Below, piece after piece: positions 22,124 through 33,275 of a DNA stretch of 64,000 nt. The notes beneath the pieces are model-generated. The model had not been told where the DNA came from. It saw only the letters and a list, made by a program, of their open reading frames with translations, and made no database searches. The first letter of the stretch is position 1; every line of letters starts with the position of its first letter. This DNA is from Macrotrachela quadricornifera (lineage: Eukaryota; Rotifera; Eurotatoria; Philodinida; Philodinidae): positions 646,275-710,274 of the forward strand of contig JAJEKB010021106.1 of assembly GCA_022393335.1 (NCBI GenBank), in the 5' to 3' direction. Both the position numbers and the translations under genes were made by a program.

Positions 22124-24291
22124 TTAAATTTTTTTATTGAGATCTACAAAAACGCGATTAAAAGTGACAAGTCGTGTTAAATTATATTTAACTAACATGT
22201 CTCGAAAATATGTAAACACGCGTGCCCTCTTCTTATAATAAATTGGGTTCCGTTTTAACCACCACGGATCTTGCTGATGATGAACTTGAATATAGGAGCA
22301 AGTATATACAGTTCGATTAGCTTGACCGAAACGTATAAAAAATTCTTCATGTTCACCTAATTTAAAATGATCATCCCAACCAACTGATTGAACTGAGCAC
22401 TTTCTTCCCATGAATACATTTGGTACAAAATCAACTTGACGACATGGATTATTTTTATCCAATTTAATTTTTTTATCAATCGATCGAATAAATAAAGCAT
22501 CCTTTTCTCTACCTTTTGGTACATCATTTCGTAATTCAAGTGTTTCATTATAACGAAGAAATACTCCAGAAAAATCATTAAATTTCTTTATGTCCTCTGG
22601 TATTTTTCCAGCAATAATATCAATATGTTTATAAGTATACATTAATTCTAATAATAAATCAAGATGAGAATCCTCCTCAATCATAAAATCATCATCCACA
22701 AGAAAAAAGAATGGTGTAGATGTTGTTTCTAATAAATAATTACGACAAATAGATAACCCACTATCTTCTGGCATATTATGAATAAATAATGTTTTATTTA
22801 AACTATATCCTCTAATACCATCAGATGAAGTAAAATTAAGAAAAACACTTTTATTAATAGCTTCACCCAAATCACTTGCAACATGAACTATTGTTTGAGG
22901 AAAATACATTTCAATACTTGCAGCAAATCGTTGTACTACAGGTAGTCGATCAAATGTACCCATTGTTTTTGTGAGAAATGTTACCCATTTAGAAAAAACA
23001 AGAATAGTTAATGAAGAATTAATAAATATTTTCCCACTTATTAGACGAATATGTAATGTATCAATAGATGTTGATTCATATGGTTCATATGACATTTCAT
23101 TCAATATTCTATTAATTTGAGCTTGATTAAGATTTGACAAAAAATTTTTACTTGAAGAAATAATTGTTCCGTTTGATACATGAATATTTAAATTCCATTT
23201 TATATTTTCATTAGCTAATGTTTTATTTAATCTTAAATAAATAACATTACGACCAAGAAATCGAACTTGTTTTCGATTAGTATAAATATAAAGTGGAAGA
23301 TGAATTATACCTGCTATTGTATTTAGTTCATCTCGGTCGGGAACTCTTTGTCGAAGATCACCAAGATCTAATCGATCAAAAAGAAGATCAATTAAAGAAC
23401 CACGTGCTATATTAAATCGTTTACTCGCATGACCAAAACAATGAAGAGAATAACTTCTTTTCATTAAATCAGCTAATTGTAATGATGTATCTTTTTGTGA
23501 ATTTCGAAATATTGATGATGTTTCTTTCCACGTAAATGGATAAAGACGATGTGGTTCGAGTAATTTCATATTAATTAACTCACTATCATTGTTATCTCGA
23601 TGTCGTATAATATGTGTAGAAAATGCTTTTGGTCCATAACAATTAAAACAAGATTTATCATAAATTTTACGATCAAATGTATTAACAAGAATTTCATAAA
23701 AAACATGTCGATGAGGACGAAAACGCATAAAACCAGGTGCTAAATATAATTTTGATGTATTTTTCAAACACCATTTACAAGCAGCACGACTAGCTGATCG
23801 ATCTAATCCAATAAATTCATATTTAGGCAATGGTTGTAAAATCAATGCATCCATATCCATATATGTTCCACCATAAAGATATAATGTTATTGCTCTTATA
23901 TAATCACTTATATGAGAATAAAAATAAATATCTGATGTATTCCAATTGATAAGAAAATCTTTTGAACGATCACTTAAATACCAATTCCATTTAATCATTA
24001 AATCAAGAGATATATTTATACAATAAATTCGATAACCACGATAACGATATGGTAAAAATAAATTTGTATCATTAAGTGTTGATGATAACATTATAACAAC
24101 AGCTTGTGGATGATGAATAAAAAGTGAATCAATTACAAGTAAATGACGACCACGAAATGTTGATTCATTTGTATTCCACATCATCCAAAATAAATCAAAA
24201 CTATCTGATGGAATTAAATGATCAAATGGTGTATCAAGTGAATCATCATCTAATATAAAACAATTAGGTATATACTTTTCAAATAATCAAA
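22124..24291 (-). CDS. Fused GT32 and GT12-type glycosyltransferase, catalytic exon
   Basis: Two glycosyltransferase domains in one chain. Residues are numbered from the ATG at 24184. The N-terminal half (about 1-285) is GT32-like (A4GALT/OCH1 type): YIRAITLYLYGGTYMDMDAL holds the DxD at 110-112, and SYSLHCFGHASK (244-255) fits the C-terminal part. The second half (about 375-685) resembles GT12 beta-1,4-GalNAc transferases (B4GALNT): EDSGLSICRNYLLETTSTP, the metal-binding VDDDF (496-500), DFVPNVFMGRK and GWDDHFKLGEHEEFF (602-616). The open frame continues upstream of the ATG for about 100 bases (with CFILDDDSLDTPFDHL) to an AG acceptor at 24292-24293. TGA at 24287-24289 lies in frame right after that junction. 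The enzyme should sit in the Golgi and could build two successive linkages. Either a different splice is used or the copy is damaged at its 5' end. Confidence 0.82.
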
Positions 24292-24581
24292 CTATATTTT
24301 TATTTTATATATGTTATTACCCATGTAACCATTTTTCGGATTTAGCGGCGTTTCTGAGCGTTTATAACCAATGGAACTAGACGCGTTTGAACTCGTCCAA
24401 AATGCAACATTTTCAAGGGTCTTGATGCGTTCAGACTAAACAAACGCATCTGCACCCGTTCAATTTGTAAAAGCATCACAACTGGTTTGAATATACAGAT
24501 GCATTTAAACGCGTCCAAAACGCAACGTTTTCAAGCGTGTGGACGCGTTTATTTTTCCCCAAAAAAATCAAAAAATTGTCA

Positions 24582-24647
24582 TCACTCTATGTCGGATTCG
24601 AACCGACGCACCATAGCAAGCCATGGTATAACACTCAGATACAGTGA
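24582..24647 (-). other. tRNA-like sequence inside copy 1
   Basis: Read on the minus strand it has a perfect TpsiC arm (GTCGG-TTCGAAT-CCGAC), which is also an RNA polymerase III B box. An ACCAT/ATGGT anticodon-like hairpin, an A-box-like CTGAGTGTTATACC, and outer strands TCACTGT/AGAGTGA pairing at six of seven positions are also present. At 66 bases it is too short, with an 8-base anticodon loop, so I call it tRNA-derived and not a working tRNA gene. Confidence 0.55.
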
Positions 24648-25291
24648 GCAAGAATGTGGAATTTTTTTACTTGATAGATTGAACCTAGATTCGAGCCCAT
24701 GACCAACCGATTCCAAGCCAAACAGAAGTAGCATTGAACTGAACACAACTTGAAAGTGTTTATATGTTCATGAATGACAAGAATAATTCTTTTCAGATAA
24801 CTTCTTATAAGCTAGAGAATAAAAATATTAATTTTCATTTACTTTCTACGATAATTCTGGGTAGGTTACCTTTTCTCTTCTCTGATATATTTATAAAAAT
24901 AAAATAAATGATTTTTTTTATTTGTAAAACAAAAATAAATAATTTTTTGTACATGGAAAGGCATTTATATTTTTTCTAAGTATAAAACTTTTATTCTTAT
25001 TTATTTGCTATCATAAAGAATAATAAAGATAAATCAAGATTTCTATTTAAAAAGTAAATGCTTACAATTTAAATAAAATAGAATAATTCATGATTTAAAT
25101 AAAATATTCGTATAAATGATTTACATATGTAGAAAAGTCATTGACAAATTTATAATAAAAATCTTTACGTTCGCGTTGATTATCTATTCAGCATCCATCA
25201 CAAATTATTTTAGTTGGTTAAGAAAAAAGAAACGTTTCCTTTAGACAATTCGATATTTTGGATGAGTGTTTAAATAATAAAGTATAACAGG

Positions 25292-25584
25292 AACTCATGT
25301 AAAAAAAAGATAAGAAAAATCAGATTATTAACCAACTATAATGGCAGTATTTTAACCCGATTTCATTTAGATTTTTCTATATCAAAAAATCAAACTTTAG
25401 ATTTTGATTATTTTTCAATCAATTGTGATTGAGCATTAAAAAAAATCAGTTAAAATCGATCAAAAAGAATCGAAATCTAAAAAGTTTGATTTTTTCATAA
25501 AGAAAAATCTAAATAAAATCAGGTTATAATAGCGCCATTATGGTCGGTTAATGATCTGGTTTTTCTAATCGTTTTTTACGTGGA
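25292..25584. repeat. Palindromic MITE nested in copy 1
   Basis: Inverted arms carry AAAAATCAGATTATTAACCA and GGTTAATGATCTGGTTTTTC. The edges CATGTAAAAAAAAG and TTTTTTACGTG resemble those of the 16455-16696 element, so this is probably another member of the same end family inserted in the larger copy. Confidence 0.6.
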
Positions 25585-26363
25585 AAAATTTGTTTTACTC
25601 AATTTAATGGAATAAAAATTTAACTTGGTTAAATCTTGATTCTGAACACGAAAATTGAGGGTCAGAAACAATTGAAAGGAATATCGCCAGTTGTTCTAAA
25701 TTCAATGATAATTATAATCAATTCTTGCGAAATCTGTTATTGAGATCCCTATTGTAGAATTAGATCATTTTATTTTCACCTAGATTATTATATATAAAAA
25801 TAATAAATACCTAAGTTAATTATTATTCCGTCGGTTCGAAAATTAAAGCAAGATTATCAAAATTATCCGTTTTTAAATATATATGAGAAATAATCACTCA
25901 TATTTATAGATTCAGTTCCAATTCGAAAATAATGCATAAGACCGCATTCACATGTTAAAATCGCGTTCAGATGCGTTCAGGGAGCTCTTTAATCGGGTTT
26001 AGACGTGGATTAACTATGAGTCGTGTCTAGGCGCGTGCACATCTTACATTTCCGATGCGTTTATGTACTCGAAGAACTATTCCGCGCAGAGTGACTGGGT
26101 GAAAATACATTTTAAATAAGAATCTAAACGCATTTGTTCTTAGTAACGCTAGCAAACGAATTAAGTTCTTGAAACGCGCTTGAAAAACTCTGTGATGGAC
26201 GCTTCTACACGCGTTTCAGAGCTGTTTCGATAACAAACGCGTCAGAACGCTAAAATTTGCAACAAAAACTCGTATAGACGCCTGAAAAGTGCGTTTCGTG
26301 ATTACATGGGTATACTATACATATACACTTGAAAAAAAAGTATTATAAGAACAAAATATTTAC

Positions 26364-26502
26364 CTTTCCCTTCCATTATTGATAATGGTAATGTAAAAAA
26401 TAGAAGTAAAAAACCAAAACATGAAATAATTAAGAAAACATTTGATATTCGACGAAAGAAAAATCTTCTACGACGAAATAATTGATGACATAAAAAATAC
26501 AT
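26364..26502 (-). CDS. GT32-GT12 gene, exon 1 (signal anchor)
   Basis: Starts at ATG 26502 and encodes a basic cytosolic tail (Arg cluster RRRRFFFRR at residues 10-18), then a hydrophobic anchor at about 22-42, as in type II Golgi enzymes. The exon ends in AAAG/GTAAAT, a good donor, in phase 1. The next coding sequence on this strand is the fused glycosyltransferase exon. The intron between them consists almost wholly of the inserted element 24320-26310; without it the intron would be about 80 bases. Assignment rests on position, strand and topology. Joining to 24291 gives an immediate TGA, so the exact splice is open. Confidence 0.6.
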
Positions 26503-27600
26503 TGATGTGAAGTTACCACAATCAAGGTGTGCAATAAAAATCTAAAATAAAATGTTTTCTTACACTTTGTTTGTATCAGCAAAGTTTTTCACAATCTGAA
26601 AAACATAAAAAATAATCTTCCTATTTTTATTTCAAAGCAGAATATAAATCGATGTATAAATAACCAATAAGTGATAAATATCCATGAAAATTTTTTTTTG
26701 AAAATACCGCAGTTAATCGCGATTAATACCGCTTTTATGCACCGCGTTAAAACAAACTTCGTTGCCGTTACTTGTTATCATGGTATTAAATATGGCGTTT
26801 ATGATCGGTTTCTTCTACCGCGGTGTTAACTATAGCGATTTTAATAAGTTGCAAATATGGCGATGTGCTCAATAAAGACCTCTAATATTTTGTAACATCC
26901 ACGTTAATGCTCATTCTCCTTCTAACTTTTATAGCAACTTGCATTTGGTACGATCTGATAAGGAGATTATATTGTTCGTTTCTGGTTCAATCGTAATGCT
27001 AGTTAAACAAATCATCTGGTAATAAATAATGTTGATATTAGTTATTGAAATTTTCTTTTGAAAAAAGTAAGTGAAGAGAGGAACTATAAAAGAAGATATG
27101 TTTTTAATAAATTTATAGAAGGAATTTATTGTTAATGCACATATTTTTATTTGCATTGAAATAAAACGACGATTTATCTATTTTCTTAGCTAGTACAAAG
27201 AAATAAAGTAATATAAAATTATAATTTGGCAAGTTTCAGAGAAATTAGGATCCCTCACAAATCACCACCTTTAATTGATATATTTACAGCATATTTTCTC
27301 AATGAAATTTTTCAATTGTATTCAATTACTAACAACTTCTAAAAGATCTATAAGTGACATTCATATGTACACTCAAGATCAGTTTACAAACCTCGTCCTC
27401 CTACGCCAAACGGGCGATTTTCTAAACCACGTTTTCCTATGACAAAATCGCGGTTTTTAATGCCCTTACACATTTCGGTTTACAGACGAATAAATTCGAA
27501 TAGAATGTGTAAAAAACATTTCCGATGTCGTGCGCTCCAATATTCATCATATTTCGTCGAAAAATTTCGCACTTTTTTATAATTAGGAAAAGAGTACATA
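26503..27600. other. Upstream of the GT32-GT12 gene; CCGCGGTTAATA-type repeat
   Basis: 26700-26870 contains degenerate TACCGCGGTTAATACCGC-like repeats. The rest is AT-rich without genes. The promoter of the minus-strand gene should lie just above 26502 but cannot be localised. Confidence 0.4.
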
Positions 27601-27799
27601 GTACTACTTTGTAATTTATACCTCGCCCCTCGAAGAGTAGCTCATCTGAATTTTTGGAAAGTTCCAGATGAGGCTGACAGGTATGGTCAGCTTACTTGTA
27701 CCGCGGCTCTAGAAACCACAGGATATGGTCTATTAAGGCGATTACATAAACCACCAGTTCGTGATGTAAGGAAAGTTAGCCGCCGATTCGAGTATTTCC

Positions 27800-28230
27800 A
27801 ATGACTATTCACCTCAGCGATTAAGCCACAAAAGATAAGTAGCAAGTCACCTACAACTCTTCGAGCTCTATCCGACGAAAACAAAAAATTCCCAAAAAAC
27901 TCTAATCCAATCCCCAGAAAAACCGAAATCATCCAAAAATCCTATAGAAAAACACTACCATTTTCCTTTCAACTTATGACGATTCGCCTGACTACATAAG
28001 CCTTCAGTAACAATTACATCATCCGATGCAGAATTTCAAGCTCTATCGATTGGTATGTAAACCACATCCAGAAAAACTTTTACAACTGCTCAGAGGCACC
28101 AAAACCAACCCCAGCCCTATGTTCAACAGTAATACTCATGACGATTCGCCTCAGAGCTTAAGCCATCTGTCGAAAGCACATCAAACGATGCAGAATTTCA
28201 AGCTCTATCGAATGGTATATGTCTTGCACA
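27800..28230 (+). repeat. Tandem repeat of about 165 bases
   Basis: Three diverged copies start near 27803, 27976 and 28139. They share GACGATTCGCCT, a TTAAGCC segment and the ending AATTTCAAGCTCTATCGATT. The last motif also occurs in the fold-back element at 3163-3592. The small open frame over 28026-28247 is a by-product. Confidence 0.65.
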
Positions 28231-28249
28231 CCTCACCACAAATATAATG

Positions 28250-28925
28250 TCATTTGCATTGGTAGAGCATTGGAAAATCTTAGTTTATTTACCACTTCTG
28301 CGAGGTATTCGCCGTCAATATTAGTTTGTGAACATAAGCCAGTGACGAGTTTTTTTCCTAATTGATACATTTGGGTGAATTCAAAGTTTGAATCATGCGC
28401 AGGGACGTTAGCTTATTGTTCTTGTGTATCAAGAAGAATAAATTTAAGCGAAATCTTCATTTTTAAATGATAAATGTAAATTGAAATTTTTATTTTGAAA
28501 AATAAGTTGAAATGAAGTGAGGAGTGTTTCCTTGCGTTGTAGTAAGTAAACAAATACTTAGTCAAATAAGAGCATATATTAATGATTATTCTATTTCTTG
28601 TGTAACACCAGTTCTTTTTGTGAAATTACTAAAAGATACGTATGATACATGAAAACATATATATGCGAAAAATGTTTCTCTAAGTCTTATCTGATGATTT
28701 GACATAATGATATTTTATTAGTTACTTGATCAAAATGAAAAACTAGACTCTAATAGAAACAAATCTTCTGTGTTCCTGCTTTTATTGTTTTTGAAAATAA
28801 AGATTCTGATTATATTTATTGTATTAAGTTGGATAATAAAGTGATTTTTCTTTATTTTGTGGAGAACAAAAATTCTCATTGTGGTGATTTTATTTTGATA
28901 AATTAAAACCTATTTATATTTTTTT
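28250..28925. other. AT-rich intergenic DNA, nothing recognised
   Basis: No coding region or repeat was recognised. Confidence 0.4.
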
Positions 28926-28964
28926 TACATAGGGTAGTCAAAAAGTTCTTGCAACATCAGTCTA

Positions 28965-29440
28965 AAAGGCGACTATAACCATTTGACCAGATAACGAGAT
29001 ATATGTAGGTTTATAGAGGACGACTTCCTCGATCCAACGTTATATATATTATTCAATTCTGTTGTGCACCGTGAGAGAAAACCTATATATAATACTGAGT
29101 GTGTATGTGGTACTGGGTCAAAGGTCAACGACTGCATTAATCTTCAGGAATATACGGATAGGTGTGGTTCTGGCTTTATTGGAGATCATCAAGTAATAGC
29201 CACAACAAGACTACCACGATATAACCACCCACACTTCTTCCCGCCATCCCTTAATCTTTGAGCATTGATAATTGACCTTTGACCTGGTACTACATACACA
29301 CTCAATTTTACATATATAGGTTTTCTCTCACGGTGCACAATAGAATTGAACAAAATATATACCGTTGGGTCGAGGAAGTCGTCCTCTATAAACCTACATA
29401 TATCTCGTTATCTGGTCAAAAAATCAGCTGTAGGTTATAG
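28965..29440. repeat. Palindrome inside the mariner 5' region
   Basis: Arms of about 200 bases start with ACCAGATAACGAGATATATG and end in its complement. They run inward through AACCTATATATAATACTGAG and TGGTACTGGGTCAAAGGTCA. The inner part belongs to a repeat family also seen at 21725-21755 and 60770-60800. Either another element inserted here or the mariner 5' end was duplicated in inverted form around it. Confidence 0.7.
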
Positions 29441-29520
29441 TTGCCTTTCATCCTGAATAGTTTTATTCCTTATATTGGTCTATTCTAGTAGGGACATCTA
29501 TCGTGTTTTAAAATACCAAT

Positions 29521-30636
29521 ATGAAGTTTCATAAGTATCTGTTGTGGAAAATTATTGGTCACTTTTTTGAGCATCCCTGTTTTCATATGGATAAACTGTG
29601 TTTACGCTCATATATAAAAACTCGTTTGTTATTGGGTTTCACTGCTACACAAATTCATGATGAATTAACTACAGCTTATGGACAAGGTGTTGTTGCATAT
29701 CGTACAGTTGCTCATTGAGTTCATCGTTTTTCAAGTGGACGGGAGTCGTTTGACGATGATCCTCGAACTGGTCGTCCGTTATCCATCATTACTCAACAAA
29801 ATATTGAAGTTGTTAAAGATCTGGTGAATGATAATTCACATATTAGTATTGATTATATTGCTGACATATCAGATATATCACATGGTAGTGTGGATACTAT
29901 TCTTAAAGAACACCTTTAATTTAAAAAAGTATCGTCAAAATGGGTACCTCATAAACTCACATCAGCACAATAACAACGTCGTGTTGATATTTGTATCGAA
30001 AATTTACAGAAGATTGAAAGTGATGCATGGAAATTATGTGATATAGTTACTGGTGAAGAAAGCTGGTTTTATCATCGTAAAATTAAATCAAAATAAGAAT
30101 CGAAAGCTTGGGTAGCACAAGGAACAAGTCCTCCTACAGAAGTAAGAAGACAACAATTTAAAGAAAAAATAATGTTTGTTATATTTTTTATGACAAATGG
30201 ACCTTTACTTATTCGTCATTTACCTCCTGGAACATCGATCAATGCCAAATATTATCGTGATGAATGTTTAAAAAGTCTAATCGAAAACCTATACAGAAAA
30301 AGACCATCATCAACAGCAAATCATGCGAAGCTGCATCATGATAATGCAAGACCACATATGAATGATATTGTTTTTAATTATCTTAAAGAAGAAAAAATCA
30401 AAGCTATGGCTCATCCACTATATTCACTTGATCTTGCTCCTTCAGACTTCTGGTTATTCAGTTGTCTGAAACGTAGTCTTAGTACATATCCACATGCTAC
30501 AAGTTTGGCCGAAGCGTTATCCAAGGAGCTCAATTCAATACCTATTCAAGAATACCGAAAGACATTCCAGAAGTGGATTGAAAGGATGAAACTTTGTATC
30601 GAACATCATGGTGACTACTTCGAACATTTACTGTAA
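29521..30636 (+). pseudogene. mariner transposase, broken
   Basis: A single-exon mariner transposase frame of 372 codons with no frameshift but four in-frame stops: TGA 29716-29718, and TAA at 29917-29919, 29971-29973 and 30094-30096. The N-terminal half has the paired helix-turn-helix (RSYIKTRLLLGFTATQIHDE; RTGRPLS linker). The catalytic half shows VTGEESWFYH, HDNARPH and YSLDLAPSDFWLF. The first catalytic Asp of the usual TGDE is Glu here, while the other two (in HDNARPH and APSD) remain. The copy is therefore inactive in at least two ways. Confidence 0.9.
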
Positions 30637-30729
30637 AAAGATTAGCAGAATGTTTTTTCTTTGAATAAATATTTGAAAGTGCAAGAACTTATTGACTACC
30701 CTATGTATAAGAGTTCATATTTTTGAAGT

Positions 30730-31985
30730 TACTCAAATTTCTCTAGAGAAAAATCAATGAATTTTTTGCTGGTAGTAGCTCCCCTAGAGAAAGTACTGAG
30801 TTCAGGGTACCCATGTACTGAGAAAGTTCCAGCAGGGGACCCAATATGGTTACTTCGAAAATTCTCAGTAATTATACTGCTGTAGGTACTACAATGGATA
30901 CCCAGAAGAAGAAAAAGAAGAAGAAGAATACCCCGCCTTTCGGATACCTTTCAGTATAGGGTGATGTCCAAGGACATCTTCATTGGCCCGATATTTTTCC
31001 TACAACTATTGCTAGTTGCAGCTCTGGACAAAAGGCCGGCCTGACACAGAGTTCTTCTCGCTCAATTACTTAAGCTCCCCATACACATTGACTAACCACA
31101 TACCAGCTACAGGAGCTTTATGGTATGTCAACAATGTAATCAGCGTGCTAACGGATGGGTGATCAGAGACAAACAGCCGTTAGTGACTTGTCCAGGATCA
31201 TTCCATGACTGGTAGCACTGAGATTCGAACACAGTACCTTGTGGGTACGTGTCGAACAACGTAGCAACTCAGGCATGGCAGCTTATACCCATAAGAGTAT
31301 GTTCACTGAACAAGGTACTTATATGGATACTCGCATATATAATTTTACTGAGAAAATTCTTACAAGGTACCTGAGATTTGTTGTGTTCTGTGTAGCAACT
31401 GTTCATTCACCGTATTCTTTTGCACATACGTCTCTATATACACAACTCGACAAGACATAAAAGATTAATTTATTTCCGTAGAACTTTCTTTGTGAATTAT
31501 TTCTTGACTATTTATTAGTCAAGAACAAGTCGATCTTGATCATCAATTAAGATCGGACTACCCTTAAGTGGTCTCACAGAGATCCGACCAACTCAAATTT
31601 GGTCAGATCTTTTAATTTGATCTACTTGAGTTTTGAGATTTAAAAAAATTAATTATAATAAAATCGAAAAGGTGAACTAAATTGTTTTGAAAAAAACAAA
31701 ATGAAAAAAGTAAAAGGTTAGATTCGATCATGAACATACTATAGTTTTGTTGACAAGGTACCTGGAAATACTGTGGAAGAGTGCCTAATTAAATATCTGA
31801 TCAGTACTCTCAAGTATTTATTTACTGGATGTTTTCTAGCAGGATAATTGTTCAAGTACGTAAAAGGTACCTGAAAGTACTTTAGGTACTTCAGTACCCA
31901 TCCAGTTTCTGTGACATACTGATAACAGGGTACTTTTTCGGATACCCTGCACTCAGTACATTCACATGGGTTTAAATATTTCTTA
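30730..31985. repeat. Degenerate GGTACC-rich inverted-repeat region
   Basis: Both borders (30740-30920 and 31740-31975) are rich in GTACTGAG, GGTACC and GGATACCC motifs in inverted orientation. They enclose a SINE-like sequence. Limits are uncertain and no gene is seen. Confidence 0.4.
30895..31290 (-). mobile_element. tRNA-derived SINE (minus strand)
   Basis: On the minus strand the 5' part has a tRNA-like head: an A-box-like GCCTGAGTTGCTACGTTG and a B box GTTCGAATCTC (complement at 31210-31220). A body follows with CCTGGACAAGTCACTAACGG, a motif like that in CORE-type SINEs. The 3' end is a TTCTTCTTC microsatellite (about 30905-30925). This order, head, body, simple-repeat tail, is that of a Pol III SINE. 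Confidence 0.6.
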
Positions 31986-31989
31986 TCTA

Positions 31990-32917
31990 TGATTAAATTT
32001 CCATAAAGTTTCCTTTCATTATTGAAGAGATATACGTGTCACAATGTAAAAACAAAAACCGAAATTTCGTAATACTTGACCACATCAAGCATATCAATCG
32101 ATTAAAAAAATATTTTAATGAAGTCCACAACTTGTTTGGAAAAACCAAGAAAGTTGATGATTTGATAGAAACATATTTTTATAGTTAAAAGATTGGTAAG
32201 TCGATTGTTTATATAGGTATATATTTTTATTACCATTAACTGCTTAGCAAAAACGAGAATCTAGCAGATATGGTACAATTTCATCAGAAATTATTTTACT
32301 ATCGAAACTTAGTTCTATCATTTCTATCGTTGTATCACCTTTTTTTTATTATTATCACTCTAATAAATTGCAGTATTATTATTCATTGCTCCTTCTTCAT
32401 CTCTTTCAAAACTAAACTTATTAAAATCATCGTCACCTCGAAGAAAGTGCCTACGTATGTAAAACTTCTGCTCTTTACAATTCTGTCTAGTTAAAGTATC
32501 TTTGTTTGCTTGTTTCTCAATTTTAATTTCAATGTGAAACGATTTTATATACTCCTATACTTCTCTTTTACTTCAAATATTTCAAGTACATTGTACTTCT
32601 TCCTTACCAATCATTGTATTACAAATCAGAGATTCATCTCACTTGGCTAATACCCAAGTCGATCAAAACGGATCCGTATATCGGGCACAAAAATACGGTC
32701 CGTTATGATCGACCTGGGTACTCAAAAGGACGGTCAGCTAATCTGTCTTAACGATCTGCGATACATTTCTATTTCTATCTATTTATGATCCCCAGCATTA
32801 ATTAGCAGGATTTATTCTACTCCCCTCTGGCTTGTATGACTTCATGGCATTCATATATTTCAAACATCATTTAAGCAAAACGTACAAAAGCTGATGTAAC
32901 AAAATCATAACGAGTGA
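31990..32917. other. Intergenic DNA with a small hairpin
   Basis: A palindrome at about 32651-32720 (ACCCAAGTCGATCAAAACGG pairing with CCGTTATGATCGACCTGGGT) is the only structure recognised. The small plus-strand frame 32270-32494 is hydrophobic and AT-rich and is not supported. Confidence 0.4.
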
Positions 32918-33275
32918 TCCATAATAAATGGCAGCACCTTGTATTCCATATTTTTATTTCGAAATGTGTTATTTTTCTAAAAAAAAATATAACACGAGAT
33001 GCAATGTGAAAGCTCTACAATCTACATAGTAAAGCTTATTCTAATTGTGCACCTTTTGTTTTCAAAACAGCAAAATTCTATAAGATTTTTTTTGCCTTTG
33101 TGAAAACATCAGTTATTGATCGCATGGAACTCTGCCTTTTTTAAAAGCAAAAGATATGTGTATACAGCAAATTGTTCTTTGTAAAATTGTAGAGCTTTTC
33201 ACACTGCATCTCTTAGTATATTTTGAAATGAAAATATGCAACACAAAGTATGATCATTTATTATGAATCATCCAT
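32918..33275. repeat. Palindromic MITE with TGATCCATAATAAATG ends
   Basis: Ends TGATCCATAATAAATG and CATTTATTATGAATCA are inverted. Inner arms contain GATGCAATGTGAAAGCTCTA and TAGAGCTTTTCACACTGCAT. That inner motif is shared with repeats at 2860-3110, 6990-7030 and 55380-55790. Confidence 0.75.

Larger units (their letters stand above)
24320..26310. mobile_element. CCCATGTAA-end element, copy 1 (1991 bp)
   Basis: Ends CCCATGTAAC and GATTACATGGG are inverted and flanked by TA at 24318-24319 and 26311-26312. Subterminal zones at both sides (24360-24560 and 25940-26300) are packed with ACGCGTTTAGACGCG-like motifs in both orientations. The interior is very AT-rich, with a nested palindrome (25292-25584) and a tRNA-like sequence on the minus strand (24582-24647). 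There is no transposase frame. It fills the intron of the GT32-GT12 gene. Copy 2 (34052-35435) has the same plan. Confidence 0.78.
28928..30705 (+). mobile_element. Full-length mariner element with internal palindrome
   Basis: Terminal repeats CATAGGGTAGTCAAAAAGTT (left) and the complement of CATAGGGTAGTCAATAAGTT (right) are flanked by TA at 28926-28927 and 30706-30707. The transposase pseudogene occupies 29521-30636. Between the left end and the gene, 28965-29440 is a long inverted repeat (GACGACTTCCTCGATCCAAC on the left, its complement at the right), making the copy about 0.5 kb longer than an ordinary mariner. Confidence 0.9.

Noticed and set aside
24582..24647. Functional tRNA gene
   Set aside because: The TpsiC arm is perfect, but the D arm is reduced, the anticodon loop has eight bases and the acceptor has a mismatch, so it is called tRNA-like only.
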